From the NCBI RefSeq assembly GCF_024710845.1, contig NZ_JANJTZ010000039.1, forward strand, positions 62,001 to 126,000: DNA of 64,000 bases. Direction: 5' to 3'. This document shows positions 39,101-48,810 of the stretch, piece after piece. Each line of letters starts with the position of its first letter. The first letter of the stretch is position 1. Position numbers and translations under genes: made by a program. The DNA comes from Mesorhizobium sp. GTDB taxonomy: Bacteria > Pseudomonadota > Alphaproteobacteria > Rhizobiales > Rhizobiaceae. The notes under the pieces were generated by a model. The model was not told where the DNA came from. It ran no database searches and saw only the letters and a list, made by a program, of their open reading frames with translations.

Positions 39101-39638
39101 GCGGGAGGATCCGTCCTTCGCGATCGCCCGCGGCCTCGCCATCCACCGTCTGTTGCAGATGCTCCCCGCCATGGCCGAGGACGACCGCGAAGCGGCCGCG
39201 CGCCGCTATCTCGACAATGCCGAGGGCGGGTGGACGGCCATCGACCGCGACCACGCCTGGGCCTCGGTGCGCCAGGTGCTATCCGATCCGCTGTTTAGCC
39301 CGGTCTTCGCCGCCGGTTCGCGCGCCGAGGTCGCCGTGACAGGAACGGTCACGTTGGGCGGTCGCGACGTCGTTGTCTCCGGCACCATCGACCGCCTGTC
39401 GCTGTCGGCCGGCCGCGTGCTGATCGTCGACTACAAGACCAACCGTCCGCCGCCGAAGGACCTGTCCGCCGTGCCCGAAACCTACGTCGTGCAGCTTTCG
39501 CTCTATCGGGCGCTCCTCGCCCAGGTCTATCCCGGCCGTGAGGTCGCCGCCGCGTTGCTGTTCACCGAAGCGCCGCGCTTGATCGAACTGCCTGCCGCAC
39601 TGATGGATGCCGCGCTTGAACGACTCACGCGAGCGTGA
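36126..39638 (+). CDS. addA: Double-strand break repair helicase AddA
   Basis: AddA supplies the UvrD-type 3'-5' helicase and one nuclease of AddAB. The 1170-residue protein has Walker A AGSGKT at residues 31-36 and Walker [14 protein letters not shown]. Later helicase motifs include [33 protein letters not shown] and [12 protein letters not shown], and the C-terminal nuclease motif is [11 protein letters not shown]. The open frame begins earlier in addB. The ATG overlapping the addB stop is chosen because [15 protein letters not shown] is the normal rhizobial start. Followed after 101 bases by trxA. Confidence 0.94.
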   Translation: MSGRLVIPADTLAEQARASDPSSSAWVSANAGSGKTHVLAQRVIRLLLDGVEPSKILCLTYTKAAAANMSNRVFRDLARWTTLDATSLSAEIARIDGSTPSAARLRRARQLFARALETPGGLKIQTIHAFCEAILHQFPLEANIAGHFDMLDAQMEQALVAEARRDMLTGIAARQDEALAGAFERVLAIAGEAGLDRLLGEIVAKREKLRAFLDQLGSDMSALFEEFGFERTDSVSGLAAAIWPLPGFPPDYFADFAQASVRHDARTVVNNILPDATLAFEAQDPLVRFEHLRKGFLKADGDPYGPSAFKKALIAELPDLPERYGAASAALVAVVDRVALHRMIEATVAALTVADVLIGRYERLKAARGFLDFNDLISRTVRLLARADVGPWVQYKLDRGIDHVLVDEAQDTSPDQWQVVRRLAEEFFAGLGARDNVTRTVFAVGDEKQSIYSFQGADPESFSLSGAAFSEKVRGSGGRFERVRLQRSFRSTTDVLGAVDLVFAADAARKGLTQDEEPIEHPTIRELQPGHVEVWPLIEPQQVEEPDDWTQAIDHASAPAVQLAEQIATTIRDWIRNGECLEGKLVDGAPRRLTAGDVLVLVRKRDRFVHALSRALKNRAVNVAGADRLSLSGHIAVKDLIALGRVALQPHDDLSLAALLRSPVFGLSEEQLFELAWNRHDAPLGRALRQRAEAEPGLAPVVESLDRWANEAAFKPVFEFYAAVLARDGVRSKMVERLGPSAGEILDEFLSFALAVERTGLPGLESFLASLESAAPDIKREMDQTRDEVRIMTVHAAKGLEAPVVFLVDGAGRPTIDAHLPRLIPIEARNGAWRGPGYLWRAGSDMTNSVSVAQNRILSDKAEDEYRRLLYVGMTRAEDRLIVCGYRGKQNPVPGIWHDLVASALSASPHSRTVPHPVTGADILRFRRSPEAPLPAGSATSPPAPAGAVFAPLAPLPEQHAPARALSPSAAAALLDPPGENVAPARSPVLDPREDPSFAIARGLAIHRLLQMLPAMAEDDREAAARRYLDNAEGGWTAIDRDHAWASVRQVLSDPLFSPVFAAGSRAEVAVTGTVTLGGRDVVVSGTIDRLSLSAGRVLIVDYKTNRPPPKDLSAVPETYVVQLSLYRALLAQVYPGREVAAALLFTEAPRLIELPAALMDAALERLTRA

Positions 39639-39739
39639 GACAGTCCGGCTTGAACGCACAGCCGTGCGCCACCACATATGGACCAAGTTCGGGCGGCTTC
39701 GAAGCCGCCTTTCTCGTCATTCAGGCAAGGAGCGCCACC

Positions 39740-40060
39740 ATGGCCACCGTCAAGGTCGACAAGAACAACTTCGCCGCAAACGTTTTGCAGTCCGCTGAGC
39801 CCGTCGTCGTGGATTTCTGGGCGGAATGGTGCGGTCCGTGCAAGATGATCGGCCCGTCGCTCGACGAGATCTCCAACGAGATGGCCGGCAAGGTGAAGAT
39901 CGCCAAGCTCAACATCGACGAGAACCCGGAAATCGCGGCCCAGTTCGGCGTCCGCTCGATCCCGACGCTGATGATGTTCAAGGGCGGTGAAGTTGCTGAC
40001 ATCAAGGTCGGCGCGGCGCCCAAGACCGCGCTGTCGCACTGGATTTCGGGCAACGTCTGA
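39740..40060 (+). CDS. trxA: Thioredoxin 1
   Basis: This small cytosolic dithiol reductant (106 aa) has the active site WCGPC (C31, C34) in [15 protein letters not shown] and the cis-Pro [14 protein letters not shown]-like bases sit just before the ATG at 39740, giving the family start [10 protein letters not shown]. addA-trxA-folC clustering is standard in rhizobia. An intrinsic terminator follows directly. Confidence 0.95.
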   Translation: MATVKVDKNNFAANVLQSAEPVVVDFWAEWCGPCKMIGPSLDEISNEMAGKVKIAKLNIDENPEIAAQFGVRSIPTLMMFKGGEVADIKVGAAPKTALSHWISGNV

Positions 40061-40086
40061 TCGTCCCGACCGCTCTCGAAAAGAAC

Positions 40087-40113
40087 AAGCCCGGCCATCG
40101 CGCCGGGCTTTTT
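40087..40113. terminator. Terminator between convergent trxA and folC
   Basis: AAGCCCGGC (40087-40095) and GCCGGGCTT (40102-40110) form a 9-bp stem with a six-base loop, followed by T-runs (40109-40113). The complementary strand also has a short A/T flank (AAGAACAAG gives CTTGTTCTT), so it may stop both trxA and folC transcripts. Confidence 0.88.
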
Positions 40114-40114
40114 C

Positions 40115-41479
40115 TTACTTCGGCGGCGTGCCGTTGAGGCGCAGGACTTCGCCCGCCAGGTAGAGCGAGCCGCAGATCAGGATGCGCGGCGGGGTTTCGC
40201 CCTCCTCCCAATTGTCCCGCAGCAGGAGCAGCGCGTTCTCGATGGAGGAGACCGGCTCCGCCGAGAGACCCGCGTCCGCCGCATGCGCCGCCAGCACCGT
40301 GTTCGGCACGCTGGCCTCGCTCATGTTGACGGGCACGGTGTAGACATGTCGCGCCATGCCTTCGAAGGCGCGGAAGAAATTCGTCTGGTCCTTGGTATTG
40401 ATCATGCCGCAGATCAGGAACAGCGGCCGGGGGAAGCGCTCCTCCTGTTCCGCGATCGCCTCGGCGATGACGACGCTCGCGCCCGGATTGTGTCCGCCGT
40501 CGAGCCACAGTTCTGCACCGGGAGGCGCGAATTCGGTCAGGCGGCCGGTGCTGAGTTTCTGGAGCCGTCCCGGCCACTCGACCGTCTGCATCGCTTTCTC
40601 CACGGCGGCGACGCTGAGGTCGAAGCCCGCGGCCTTGACCGTCGCGATCGCGGCGGCGGCGTTGGCGAACTGGTGCCGTCCGGGCAGGCGCGGCGGGGGC
40701 AGGTCCAGAAGCCCGTCTTCGTCCTGGTAGATCAGGCGCCCGCTCTCCTCGAAGGCGATGAAGTCCTGCCCGTAGACGAGGGCTGGCGCATGCAGCCGCT
40801 CCGCGGTGGCCACGATCACCTCGCGCGCGAGCTCGCTGTCCTGCGCGCCGACCACGACCGGCCTGCCGCGCTTGATGATGCCCGCCTTTTCGGCCGCGAT
40901 CAGCTCGACCCGATCGCCGAGATAGGCCTCGTGGTCGAGCGACACAGGCATGATCGCGCAGGCGGCCGGGTTTTCGATCACATTCGTCGCGTCGAAGCGA
41001 CCTCCGAGCCCGACTTCGATGATCGCCACATCCGCCGAATGCTCGGAAAACAGCAGGAAGCCGACGGCCGTCAGGATCTCGAAGACGGTGATCGTCTGAC
41101 CCTCATTCGCCGCGCCGACGCGCCTGATGGCATCCGTGAATACCTCGTCCTCGACGAACCTGCCGCCGCCGGGCGCGCCGATCCTGTAGCGTTCATTCCA
41201 GTTGACGAGGTGGGGAGACGTGTGGACGTGCACGACATGGCCGCTCGCCTCCAGCAAGGCGCGCGAAAAGGCGGCCGCCGAACCCTTGCCGTTGGTGCCG
41301 GCGATATGGATCACCGGCGGCAGCCGGTCCTGCGGACTTCCCAGCTTCTCCAGCAGCCGGCGAATTCGGCCGAGCGACAGGTCGAACCCTTTCGGATGCA
41401 GGGTCATCAACCGATCGATCTCGCGTTCGGCAGCGCTTTTCGTCATCGGGAACATGCCTTCCGGTCGCAGGACGTTCAT
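40115..41479 (-). CDS. folC: Bifunctional folylpolyglutamate/dihydrofolate synthase
   Basis: FolC adds glutamate to dihydropteroate and then to tetrahydrofolate. The 454-residue Mur-ligase-type enzyme has the P-loop IAGTNGKGSAAAF near residue 60, the loop YTSPHL equivalent (HTSPHLVNWNERYRI), FEILTAVGFLLFSE and LDGGHNPGAS in the C-terminal domain. A downstream ATG (MTKSAAEREIDRLM, 11 codons in) is an alternative start. It is last in trpFB-TA-trpA-accD-folC on the minus strand. Confidence 0.94.
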   Translation of the reverse strand: MNVLRPEGMFPMTKSAAEREIDRLMTLHPKGFDLSLGRIRRLLEKLGSPQDRLPPVIHIAGTNGKGSAAAFSRALLEASGHVVHVHTSPHLVNWNERYRIGAPGGGRFVEDEVFTDAIRRVGAANEGQTITVFEILTAVGFLLFSEHSADVAIIEVGLGGRFDATNVIENPAACAIMPVSLDHEAYLGDRVELIAAEKAGIIKRGRPVVVGAQDSELAREVIVATAERLHAPALVYGQDFIAFEESGRLIYQDEDGLLDLPPPRLPGRHQFANAAAAIATVKAAGFDLSVAAVEKAMQTVEWPGRLQKLSTGRLTEFAPPGAELWLDGGHNPGASVVIAEAIAEQEERFPRPLFLICGMINTKDQTNFFRAFEGMARHVYTVPVNMSEASVPNTVLAAHAADAGLSAEPVSSIENALLLLRDNWEEGETPPRILICGSLYLAGEVLRLNGTPPK

Positions 41480-41532
41480 GGCTCGGTCACTCCACGCCTG
41501 CGTCGGGAAAATGAGGACGTCGACGTCGGACT

Positions 41533-42444
41533 CTAGGCGCCAGCCGTCACTGCGGGAGGAACCGCGTGCGCCATCTGGGCGTCAGCCTGCGCCACCGGCG
41601 TATGCATCAGGATCTTGAGCAGACGCGCGACCGTCTCCTTCATCTCCAGCCGCGATACGACCATGTCGACCATGCCGTGCTCCATCAGATACTCCGCCCG
41701 CTGGAAACCTTCCGGCAGCTTCTCGCGAATGGTCTGCTCGATGACGCGCGGTCCCGCAAAGCCGATCAGCGCGCCCGGCTCCGCGATATGGATGTCGCCG
41801 AGCATCGCGTAGGACGCGGTCACGCCGCCGGTGGTCGGGTTGGTCAGCACCACGACATAGGGCAGTCCCGCCTCACGCAGCCGTTCCACCGCGACCGTGG
41901 TGCGCGGCAATTGCATCAGCGACAGGATGCCTTCCTGCATGCGTGCGCCGCCGGAAGCTGCGAACAGCACCATCGGCCGCCTCTCGGCAAGCGCGATCTC
42001 GAACGCCTTGATGATGGCTTCGCCGGCCGCCATGCCGAGCGACCCGCCCATGAAGGCAAAGTCCTGCACGCAGGCGATGATCGGGAGGCCCTCGATCGTG
42101 CCGCGGCCCGTCAGGATCGCGTCCTCCATTCCGGTCTTCGCCTTGGCGTCCTTCAGGCGGTCGGTGTAGCGCTTCTCGTCCCGGAACCGCAGCGGATCGA
42201 CCGGCGCCTTGGGGTTTTCGACGAGCGTATACTCGCCATTGTCGAGGAAGAATTTCAGCCGGTCCTTGGCCGATATCTTCATATGGTGGCCGGAGGAGGG
42301 GATGACCCACTGGTTTTCCTCCAGATCCTTGTGGAAGACCATCTCGCCGGTCTCGGGATCCTTGATCCAGAGATTCTCGGGTATCTCGCGGCGCCCGAGC
42401 ATCGAATTGATCTTCGGGCGGACGTAGTTGGTGATCCAGTTCAT
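41533..42444 (-). CDS. accD: Acetyl-CoA carboxylase carboxyltransferase beta subunit, without zinc ribbon
   Basis: AccD with AccA transfers carboxyl from carboxybiotin to acetyl-CoA, the first step of fatty-acid synthesis. The 303-residue crotonase-fold protein has [17 protein letters not shown] and [20 protein letters not shown] as in E. coli AccD. The N-terminal 70 residues ([20 protein letters not shown]...) contain no Cys, so the four-Cys zinc ribbon of E. coli AccD is missing. A partly degenerate ribbon is known in rhizobia; here no Cys is left. Located between trpA and folC. Confidence 0.94.
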   Translation of the reverse strand: MNWITNYVRPKINSMLGRREIPENLWIKDPETGEMVFHKDLEENQWVIPSSGHHMKISAKDRLKFFLDNGEYTLVENPKAPVDPLRFRDEKRYTDRLKDAKAKTGMEDAILTGRGTIEGLPIIACVQDFAFMGGSLGMAAGEAIIKAFEIALAERRPMVLFAASGGARMQEGILSLMQLPRTTVAVERLREAGLPYVVVLTNPTTGGVTASYAMLGDIHIAEPGALIGFAGPRVIEQTIREKLPEGFQRAEYLMEHGMVDMVVSRLEMKETVARLLKILMHTPVAQADAQMAHAVPPAVTAGA

Positions 42445-42480
42445 GGCCGGTCTCGCGTTGCTTGCCCCAATGTGGGGCGA

Positions 42481-43320
42481 CTATTCGGCGGGAGCAAGGC
42501 GCGCCGCGCGAACCCCGGCGGCCAGGCCTGAGACGAGCGTGGCGACCGCATCCGCCGGATCGGCGGTCTTCTCGCCCTTCGGGCCGAGCACGCTGGCGAT
42601 CGCGTTGACGATTGCCGTGCCAACCACCACGCCGTCGGCCGAGGCGCCGATCGTGCGCGCCTGCTCGGCCGTCTTGACGCCGAAGCCGACGCAGACCGGC
42701 AGCGGCGTGTGGCTCTTGATCCGCTTCACCGCGGCGGCGACCTGGCTCGTGTCGGCGAGCGCCGAGCCGGTGATGCCCGTCATCGATACATAGTAGACGA
42801 AGCCCGACGTGTTCTCGAGCACCTTGGGCAGGCGCTTGTCGTCGGTGGTCGGCGTCGCGAGCCGGATGAAGTTGAGCCCCGCCTTCAGCGCCGGGATGCA
42901 CAGCTCCTCGTCCATCTCCGGCGGCAGATCGACCACGATCAGCCCGTCGATGCCCGCAGTCTTCGCGTCGGCCAGGAACCGCTCGACGCCGTAGATGTAG
43001 ATCGGGTTGTAGTAGCCCATCAGCACGATCGGCGTCTCGTCGTCGGACTTGCGGAACTCGAGCGCCATATCGAGCGTCTTGCGCAGCGTCTGGCCGGCCT
43101 TGAGCGCCCGCAGGCCCGCCGCCTGGATGGCCGGTCCGTCGGCCATCGGGTCCGAGAAGGGCATGCCGAGCTCGATAATGTCGGCACCGGCCCGCGGCAG
43201 GGCCTTCATGATCGACAGCGAGGTGGCATAGTCGGGGTCGCCGCCCATGAAATACGTCACGAGCGCCGGCCGGCCCTCGCCTTTCAGTCGCGCCATGCGC
43301 CGGTCGATGCGGGTGGTCAT
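42481..43320 (-). CDS. trpA: Tryptophan synthase alpha chain
   Basis: TrpA cleaves indole-3-glycerol phosphate and passes indole to TrpB. The 279-residue barrel has the catalytic Glu in [16 protein letters not shown], the catalytic Asp in [11 protein letters not shown], the active-site loop [12 protein letters not shown], and phosphate loop [12 protein letters not shown]. Its start codon overlaps the stop of the RelE/ParE-type toxin gene by four bases. Translation of trpA is therefore probably coupled to the toxin gene rather than to trpB. Confidence 0.95.
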   Translation of the reverse strand: MTTRIDRRMARLKGEGRPALVTYFMGGDPDYATSLSIMKALPRAGADIIELGMPFSDPMADGPAIQAAGLRALKAGQTLRKTLDMALEFRKSDDETPIVLMGYYNPIYIYGVERFLADAKTAGIDGLIVVDLPPEMDEELCIPALKAGLNFIRLATPTTDDKRLPKVLENTSGFVYYVSMTGITGSALADTSQVAAAVKRIKSHTPLPVCVGFGVKTAEQARTIGASADGVVVGTAIVNAIASVLGPKGEKTADPADAVATLVSGLAAGVRAARLAPAE

Positions 43321-43628
43321 TCTAGGACTGCAGCCTCTTCATGAAACTCGAGCAGCTCGGGATCCGCGCGCTGATCCCAGACACGGACGATTTCGATACG
43401 ATCCTCTACAACTTGGTAGAAGATGGCGAAGGGAGTCCTCGGGACGGAGAGTTTCCGCAAGCCTTCCAAGCCTATCGAACGGCCGATGTAAGGGCTGTCG
43501 ACGATATTGTCGATGGCCTTCGCATAGTGTCGGCGAGCGGCGGCCGCACCTTCTGGGAAGACCCTGCCATAGTAGGTTCGGAACCAGTCCAGGTCAGCCC
43601 TGGTTGATGCGAGGTAGATCAGCTTCAT
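43317..43628 (-). CDS. RelE/ParE-family toxin
   Basis: The 103-residue protein has the RelE/ParE fold pattern: [73 protein letters not shown]. Such toxins act on ribosome-bound mRNA (RelE) or on gyrase (ParE); which one cannot be decided here. The start overlaps the antitoxin stop by four bases and the stop overlaps trpA by four bases. The gene is complete with no frameshift, which suggests it is still maintained with its antitoxin. Confidence 0.88.
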   Translation of the reverse strand: MKLIYLASTRADLDWFRTYYGRVFPEGAAAARRHYAKAIDNIVDSPYIGRSIGLEGLRKLSVPRTPFAIFYQVVEDRIEIVRVWDQRADPELLEFHEEAAVLE

Positions 43629-43921
43629 CTTTGCCGTGGCGGCAGAAAAACATCCGGCTCCGGAGGAGCAAGTTCGTTATCGCTGCCCCAGCTTTCCATC
43701 CATCGCATCATGGCTTCTGAGGAGATGAACACCCCCTTGTCGGCCTCGGCGATCCTCTCTTTCAGGATCGCGCGTTCACGGGCAGGGATCTCGAGATAGG
43801 ATTCGATGGCGCGCTCGGCGATTTCGGACTCCGAGATATTCAGCAGGCGTGCGTGCTCCTCCAGCTCTCGCTTCACGTCTGCCGTCACATGAAGGGAAAG
43901 CGGCACTTCGCCCATTGTCAT
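43625..43921 (-). CDS. Ribbon-helix-helix antitoxin
   Basis: The 98-residue protein has an N-terminal ribbon-helix-helix segment (VPLSLHVTADVKRELEEHARLLNISESEIAERAIESYL, residues 6-43). A helical linker and the tail FISSEAMMRWMESWGSDNELAPPEPD follow, a pattern typical of antitoxins paired with RelE/ParE toxins. The open frame extends upstream into trpB. The ATG at 43921 gives the family start MTMGEVPLSLHV; another ATG lies two codons in. It starts 65 bases after trpB and overlaps the toxin (ATGA). It should autoregulate, but no operator was identified. Confidence 0.88.
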   Translation of the reverse strand: MTMGEVPLSLHVTADVKRELEEHARLLNISESEIAERAIESYLEIPARERAILKERIAEADKGVFISSEAMMRWMESWGSDNELAPPEPDVFLPPRQR

Positions 43922-43986
43922 GCTCCCATCTTCGCGTCCGTCAAACGTAGCACATCCGCGAGCACCTCGCCAAACGGGACCGTCGC

Positions 43987-45207
43987 CTACAGCTCCATGC
44001 CGAGGATCTTGCCGACCGTGAAGATGTCCTTGTCGCCGCGGCCGCACAGGTTCATCACGATGATCTTGTCCTTGCCCATCTTCGGGGCGCGTTTCATCAC
44101 CTCGGCCAGCGCATGGCTGGGCTCGAGCGCCGGAATGATGCCCTCGATCCGGGTCAGGAGCTGGAAGGCTTCTAGCGCCTCCGTGTCCATGATCGGCACG
44201 TAGTCGACGCGGCCGGATTCCTTGAGCCAGGAATGTTCCGGTCCGATGCCGGGATAGTCGAGGCCGGCCGAGATCGAATGGCCGTCCTTGATCTGGCCGT
44301 CGGCCGTCTGCAGCAGATAGGTGCGGTTGCCGTGCAGCACGCCGGGCGAGCCGGCGGTGAGCGAGGCGCAATGCTCGTCGCCGTCGAGGCCCTTGCCGCC
44401 GGCCTCTACGCCGACGATCTGCACCGACCGGTCGTCGAGGAAGGGATGGAACAGGCCGATCGCATTCGACCCGCCGCCGACCGCGGCCACCAGCATGTCG
44501 GGCAGCCGGCCCTCCACTTCCATCAGCTGCTCTTTGGTCTCGCGGCCGATCACCGACTGGAACTCGCGCACCAGCTCCGGATAGGGGTGCGGGCCGGCGG
44601 CGGTGCCGATCAGGTAATAGGTGTCGTCGACATTGGTCACCCAGTCGCGCAGTGCCTCGTTCATCGCGTCCTTGAGCGTGCCGTGGCCGGCGGTGACCGG
44701 ACGGACTTCGGCGCCCAGCAGCTTCATGCGGAACACGTTGGGAGCCTGCCGCTCGACGTCGGTCGCACCCATGTAGACCACGCAGGGGAAACCGAAGCGG
44801 GCGGAAACCGTGGCCGAGGCAACACCGTGCTGGCCGGCGCCTGTCTCGGCGATGATGCGCTTCTTGCCCATGCGCTTGGCGAGCAGGATCTGCCCCAGGC
44901 AATTGTTGATCTTGTGCGAGCCGGTGTGGTTCAGCTCGTCGCGCTTGAAATAGATCTTCGCGCCGCCGAGATGCTCGGTTAGCCGCTCAGCGAAATAGAG
45001 CGGCGAAGGCCGGCCGGTATAGTGCTTGTTCAGGTGCTCGAGCTCGGCCTTGAAGGCCGGGTCCTTCTTCGCCGCGTGCCAGTGCTCCTCGAGGTCGAGA
45101 ATGAGCGGCATCAGCGTTTCGGCGACGAAACGCCCGCCGAAGATGCCGAACATGCCCTGTTCGTCGGGACCTGTGCGGAAGGAATTGGGCTCGATCGGCT
45201 TGTTCAT
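43987..45207 (-). CDS. trpB: Tryptophan synthase beta chain
   Basis: TrpB condenses indole and serine on PLP. The 406-residue protein has the PLP Lys in [16 protein letters not shown], the indole tunnel/COMM segment [12 protein letters not shown], the phosphate-binding [12 protein letters not shown] and the C-terminal NLCGRGDKD. It follows trpF by 98 bases. The expected next gene trpA is displaced by the toxin-antitoxin pair. Confidence 0.95.
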   Translation of the reverse strand: MNKPIEPNSFRTGPDEQGMFGIFGGRFVAETLMPLILDLEEHWHAAKKDPAFKAELEHLNKHYTGRPSPLYFAERLTEHLGGAKIYFKRDELNHTGSHKINNCLGQILLAKRMGKKRIIAETGAGQHGVASATVSARFGFPCVVYMGATDVERQAPNVFRMKLLGAEVRPVTAGHGTLKDAMNEALRDWVTNVDDTYYLIGTAAGPHPYPELVREFQSVIGRETKEQLMEVEGRLPDMLVAAVGGGSNAIGLFHPFLDDRSVQIVGVEAGGKGLDGDEHCASLTAGSPGVLHGNRTYLLQTADGQIKDGHSISAGLDYPGIGPEHSWLKESGRVDYVPIMDTEALEAFQLLTRIEGIIPALEPSHALAEVMKRAPKMGKDKIIVMNLCGRGDKDIFTVGKILGMEL

Positions 45208-45305
45208 GCCGGACTCCTGAATACGGGCAGCGTTCTGCCCCTCACGCGATGCAGCAGAGCTATTTGCCTTTCCGGGGCAAAAAGTAAACCGTCCCAGCAG
45301 GCTTC

Positions 45306-45953
45306 CTAGCTTTCCGCTGCCCGTACGGCCTCGAAGAACGCTTCGATCAGCGCGATATCCTTGATCCCCGGTGCGGACTCGACGCCGGACGAGACATCGA
45401 GCCCGGGCGGATGGGCGATGCGGATCGCCTCGGCGACGTTACCGGGATTGAGACCGCCCGACAGCATGTAGTCGAGGCCGGGGTCGAGCGCGGCGAGCAG
45501 GCGCCAGTCGAAGGACACGCCATTGCCGCCGGGCAGTTCGGAGCCCCTTGGCGCCTTGGCGTCGAGCAGCAGCCGGTCGGCGACGCCGACAAACCCCTGG
45601 ATCGGCAGCAGGTCCGTCGGCTCGCTAACCGACAGGGCCTTCATCACCGGCAGGTTGAAACGCTCCCGCACCTGCGCCACGCGCTCCGGCATTTCCTTGC
45701 CGTGCAATTGCAGCATGTCGGGCCGCATCGCCGAGACGATCGCGTCGAGGAACTCATCCGTCGCGTCGACTGTTACGGCGACCGCCTTGGCGCGGCCGTT
45801 CGCCGCCTGCCGCAACCCGGCCGCCTGCTGCGGCGTCACGTTGCGCGGGCTCTTCGGAAAGAAGATGAAGCCGACATGGCTCGCCCCACCATCGAGCGCC
45901 GCCGCGATCGTCTCGGGCGTGGACAGGCCGCATATCTTGATGTCGAGGGGCAT
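45306..45953 (-). CDS. trpF: Phosphoribosylanthranilate isomerase
   Basis: TrpF converts phosphoribosylanthranilate to CdRP in tryptophan synthesis. The 215-residue barrel has the general-base Cys in [11 protein letters not shown], the acidic partner in [16 protein letters not shown], and the phosphate loop [11 protein letters not shown]. It heads the trpFB operon. It is a stand-alone enzyme, not fused to TrpC. Confidence 0.94.
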   Translation of the reverse strand: MPLDIKICGLSTPETIAAALDGGASHVGFIFFPKSPRNVTPQQAAGLRQAANGRAKAVAVTVDATDEFLDAIVSAMRPDMLQLHGKEMPERVAQVRERFNLPVMKALSVSEPTDLLPIQGFVGVADRLLLDAKAPRGSELPGGNGVSFDWRLLAALDPGLDYMLSGGLNPGNVAEAIRIAHPPGLDVSSGVESAPGIKDIALIEAFFEAVRAAES

Positions 45954-46073
45954 GATGCGGGCGAAATGCCACGAACGGTCGCCCGAGTCGAGAAAAACAC
46001 GCAGCCGGCGGCATTGAGGCGTCCTGCGCTCCGCCCTACTCTATTCCCGAGGCAGGAGCAGAAGGGGCACCAG

Positions 46074-46298
46074 ATGGCCACGCAGGCAGCAACGATCGAC
46101 CAGCTCAACGAGAAGATCGCACAGGCGTACCAGGTGATCGGTCATCTCCTCGATCAGTCGGGCTTCGACGGCGGCGAAGGCCGTCGTGCGCTGGACTATT
46201 TTTCGAGCGACGAGTTCGATCCCGATTTCCTGCCCTGGCCGCGCCCGGGAGAGGAAGGGCTGCGGCCCGAACAGCTCAACGCCGGAAACGACGGGTGA
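46074..46298 (+). CDS. Small conserved hypothetical protein
   Basis: A 74-residue acidic protein starts at an ATG preceded by AGGAGCAGAAGGGG. The sequence has a helical N-terminal half (TIDQLNEKIAQAYQVIGHLLD) and an acidic, Pro-rich end (FSSDEFDPDFLPWPRPGEEGL). The frame is open further upstream antisense to trpF, which I treat as noise. No domain or function is recognised. It is divergent from trpF and convergent with the YgjP-type peptidase, three bases away. Confidence 0.7.
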   Translation: MATQAATIDQLNEKIAQAYQVIGHLLDQSGFDGGEGRRALDYFSSDEFDPDFLPWPRPGEEGLRPEQLNAGNDG

Positions 46299-46301
46299 GA
46301 C

Positions 46302-47060
46302 CTACTCGAACCTGATCGCCTGCAGCGCGCTGCCGTTCTTCTTCAGCCAGGCGCGCGCCTCGTCGGTGCGGGGGCACAGCTCGCGGCAGAGCGCCCAGAA
46401 TTTCGGCCCGTGGTTCATCTCCTTCAGATGCGCCACCTCGTGCGCGACGAGATAGTCGATCACCGCCGGCCGCGCCATCATGATGCGCCAGGAGAAGGAC
46501 AGGCTGCCGTCCGAGGTGCATGAGCCCCAGCGGCTCGTCGTGTCCTTGAAGCGGATTGCCTTGGCCTTGCGGCCAACGGCGGCGGTGTGCTTGGCCACCA
46601 GGACTTCGATATCCTTCTTCGCCTCGCGCTTGAGGAAATCGGCGACGCGGCGCGGCAGGTGGGCGCGTTCGCCATGCACGACGAGGGCGGGAGCGCCATC
46701 CATCTCGGAAACGGTGACCGACCCGCGCTTGCCGGGTTCGTGCACGATCAGGTGTGCGACGCCCCGCACCGGGATCTTCACCCCGGGCCGAACTTGCGGC
46801 TTGTCCGGCACCTTGGCCAGCCGGGCTTCCAGCCAGCCTTGGTGGCGATCGACGAACCGGTCGACCTCGCGCGTCGAGATTCCCGGCGGAACCGTAACGC
46901 GTAAACCCTGCCCGCCGGCGTCGATGCGCAGGGTCAGGCGCCTGGCCCGAGCGTTCTCGACGATGCGCAGCGGCAGCGAGCGGCCGGCCACCTCGTGCAA
47001 CCGCTCGAGCGGTTCGGCGAGCCGGCGCGGTTCGGGCTTTCTCAGGAGTGAGAAGATCAT
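46302..47060 (-). CDS. YgjP/DUF45 (M48-like) metal-dependent hydrolase
   Basis: The 252-residue protein has the DUF45/YgjP family zinc motif HEVAHLKEMNHGPKFW near residue 205 (HExxH plus a downstream His) and the conserved TTSRWGSCTSDGSLSFSWRI. It is related to SprT/M48 metallopeptidases. E. coli YgjP is described as a protease-like protein of unclear role. The start at 47060 (MIFSLLRKPE) is chosen; the open frame upstream runs antisense to nothing recognisable and through sitD in another frame. It is 59 bases downstream of sitD. Confidence 0.85.
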   Translation of the reverse strand: MIFSLLRKPEPRRLAEPLERLHEVAGRSLPLRIVENARARRLTLRIDAGGQGLRVTVPPGISTREVDRFVDRHQGWLEARLAKVPDKPQVRPGVKIPVRGVAHLIVHEPGKRGSVTVSEMDGAPALVVHGERAHLPRRVADFLKREAKKDIEVLVAKHTAAVGRKAKAIRFKDTTSRWGSCTSDGSLSFSWRIMMARPAVIDYLVAHEVAHLKEMNHGPKFWALCRELCPRTDEARAWLKKNGSALQAIRFE

Positions 47061-47119
47061 GCGCCCGATGATATGCGATTCGCGCGGACCGTGGATGGGT
47101 TCTTGGGCCCCGCCGATGG

Positions 47120-47953
47120 TCAGGTCGCCGCGTCCTCCACCGGCTGGGTGATGCCCGCGCGCAGGAAGGCGACCACGAAGGTGCCGCTCATGAGCAGGAC
47201 GATGGTCGGCGCCGGCGCGGAATCGAGGAAGAAGGACAGGTAGACGCCGGCAAGCGAAGCGACGACTGCGACCGTGACCGAGACCGCCAGCATCACGCCG
47301 AAGCGGCGTGCTACCAGGAAACCGATCGCGCCCGGCGCGATCAGCAGCGCGATGGCGAGGATGATACCGACAGATTTCAGCGCGCCGACGATTGACAGCG
47401 AGAGCAGCACCAAAAGCCCGTAGTGAAGCAGGCGCACGCTGAGCCCGATGGCGCGGGCATGCTGCGGGTCGAAGGCGTGCAGCATCAGGTCGCGACCGCG
47501 CACCAGAAGGGCTGCGGATACAATGGCGGCGATGACGCCCGCTTCCGCGATGTCGGCCCAACCGACGCCGAGCATGTCGCCGAACAGGATGTGGTCGAGA
47601 TGCAGCTCGGTCTCGATCATCGAATAGAGCACCAGCCCCAGCCCGAACATGCCGGAGAAGACGACGCCCATGACGGTATCTTCCTTGATGCGGCTGTTTT
47701 CCTTGAGATACCCGGTGCCGACGGCGCACAGCATGCCGGCGGCGAAGGCGCCGACCCCGATCGGCAGGCCGACGACATAGGCGAGCACCACGCCCGGCAG
47801 CACGGCGTGGCTGACCGCGTCGCCCATCAGCGACCAGCCCTTCAGCACCAGGAACGGCGACAGGAGCCCCATCGGCACGGCGACCAGCAGCGAGACGATG
47901 AAGGCCTGCTGCATGAACGGGAAGGAAAAGGGCAGGAGCAGGGTCTCCATCAT
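47120..47953 (-). CDS. sitD: Manganese ABC transporter permease SitD
   Basis: The second permease of the Sit importer, 277 aa, has eight or so hydrophobic helices of the ABC-3 family and the conserved VLKGWSLMGDAVSHAVLPGVVLAY near the N-terminus. Its ATG overlaps the sitC stop by four bases; an internal second ATG is the next codon. The two permeases resemble each other, as expected from duplication. Last gene of sitABCD. Confidence 0.93.
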   Translation of the reverse strand: MMETLLLPFSFPFMQQAFIVSLLVAVPMGLLSPFLVLKGWSLMGDAVSHAVLPGVVLAYVVGLPIGVGAFAAGMLCAVGTGYLKENSRIKEDTVMGVVFSGMFGLGLVLYSMIETELHLDHILFGDMLGVGWADIAEAGVIAAIVSAALLVRGRDLMLHAFDPQHARAIGLSVRLLHYGLLVLLSLSIVGALKSVGIILAIALLIAPGAIGFLVARRFGVMLAVSVTVAVVASLAGVYLSFFLDSAPAPTIVLLMSGTFVVAFLRAGITQPVEDAAT

Positions 47954-48810
47954 GCGCCCGCCTCCAGTGCTTCGCGCGCCTTGCGCCGCGCGGCGAGCAG
48001 CCCGTGCTTGGGCGCGAAGACGAAGGCGGTGAGGAAAACGGTCATCTGCAGGACGACGATCACGCCGCCCGTCGCGCCATCGAGGAAATAGGAGATGTAG
48101 GCGCCGAGGAAGCTCGACACGGCCCCGATCGCCACCGCGATGGCGATCAGGCGCGGGAACCGGTCGGTGACGAGATAAGCCGTCGCACCCGGGGTGACGA
48201 CCATGGCGATCACCAGGAAGGCACCGACGGTCTGCAGCGCTGCGACCGTGCAGGCCGCCAGCAGGGTGAAGAAGACACCCTTGAGGAGGCCGGGCCGCAA
48301 TCCGATCGACCTGGCATGGTTCTCATCGAAGAAGGTGACCATCAGGTCCTTCCACTTGGCAAGGAGGATCGCGAGCGACACGCCGGCGATCAGCACGAGC
48401 TGGAACGTGTCGGCCGGCGTGATGGCGAGGATGTTGCCGAGCACGATGGTCTGGATGTTCACCGATGTCGGCGACAGCGATACCATGAACAGGCCGAGGC
48501 CGAAGAAGGAGGTGAAGATCATGCCGATGATGGCGTCCTCACGCAGTCTGGTCCGCTGGTTGAGGAAGAGCATGGCGCCCGCCGCGAGCCCGCCGGCCAG
48601 AAACGCGCCGAGCGCGAAGGGCAGGCCCAGCATGTAGGCGCCGGCCACACCCGGCACGATCGAGTGGGAAAGCGCGTCGCCGATCAGCGACCAGCCCTTG
48701 AGCATCAGGAAAGCCGACAGGAAGGCGCAGACGGCGCCGACCAGCGCCGAGACCCACATGGCGTTGACCATGTAGCCGTAGCCGAACGGCTCGAGCAGCG
48801 TCGTCATCAT
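47950..48810 (-). CDS. sitC: Manganese ABC transporter permease SitC
   Basis: An ABC-3 family permease of 286 aa with about eight transmembrane segments and the family block [28 protein letters not shown]. It forms the membrane channel with SitD and is driven by SitB. It overlaps sitB upstream and sitD downstream by four bases each, so the four subunits are co-translated. Confidence 0.93.
   Translation of the reverse strand: MMTTLLEPFGYGYMVNAMWVSALVGAVCAFLSAFLMLKGWSLIGDALSHSIVPGVAGAYMLGLPFALGAFLAGGLAAGAMLFLNQRTRLREDAIIGMIFTSFFGLGLFMVSLSPTSVNIQTIVLGNILAITPADTFQLVLIAGVSLAILLAKWKDLMVTFFDENHARSIGLRPGLLKGVFFTLLAACTVAALQTVGAFLVIAMVVTPGATAYLVTDRFPRLIAIAVAIGAVSSFLGAYISYFLDGATGGVIVVLQMTVFLTAFVFAPKHGLLAARRKAREALEAGA

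Noticed and set aside
43317-43921. Recent mobile-element insertion carrying the toxin-antitoxin pair
   Set aside because: No inverted or direct repeats, transposase remains or compositional break were seen at either edge, only tight gene overlaps.
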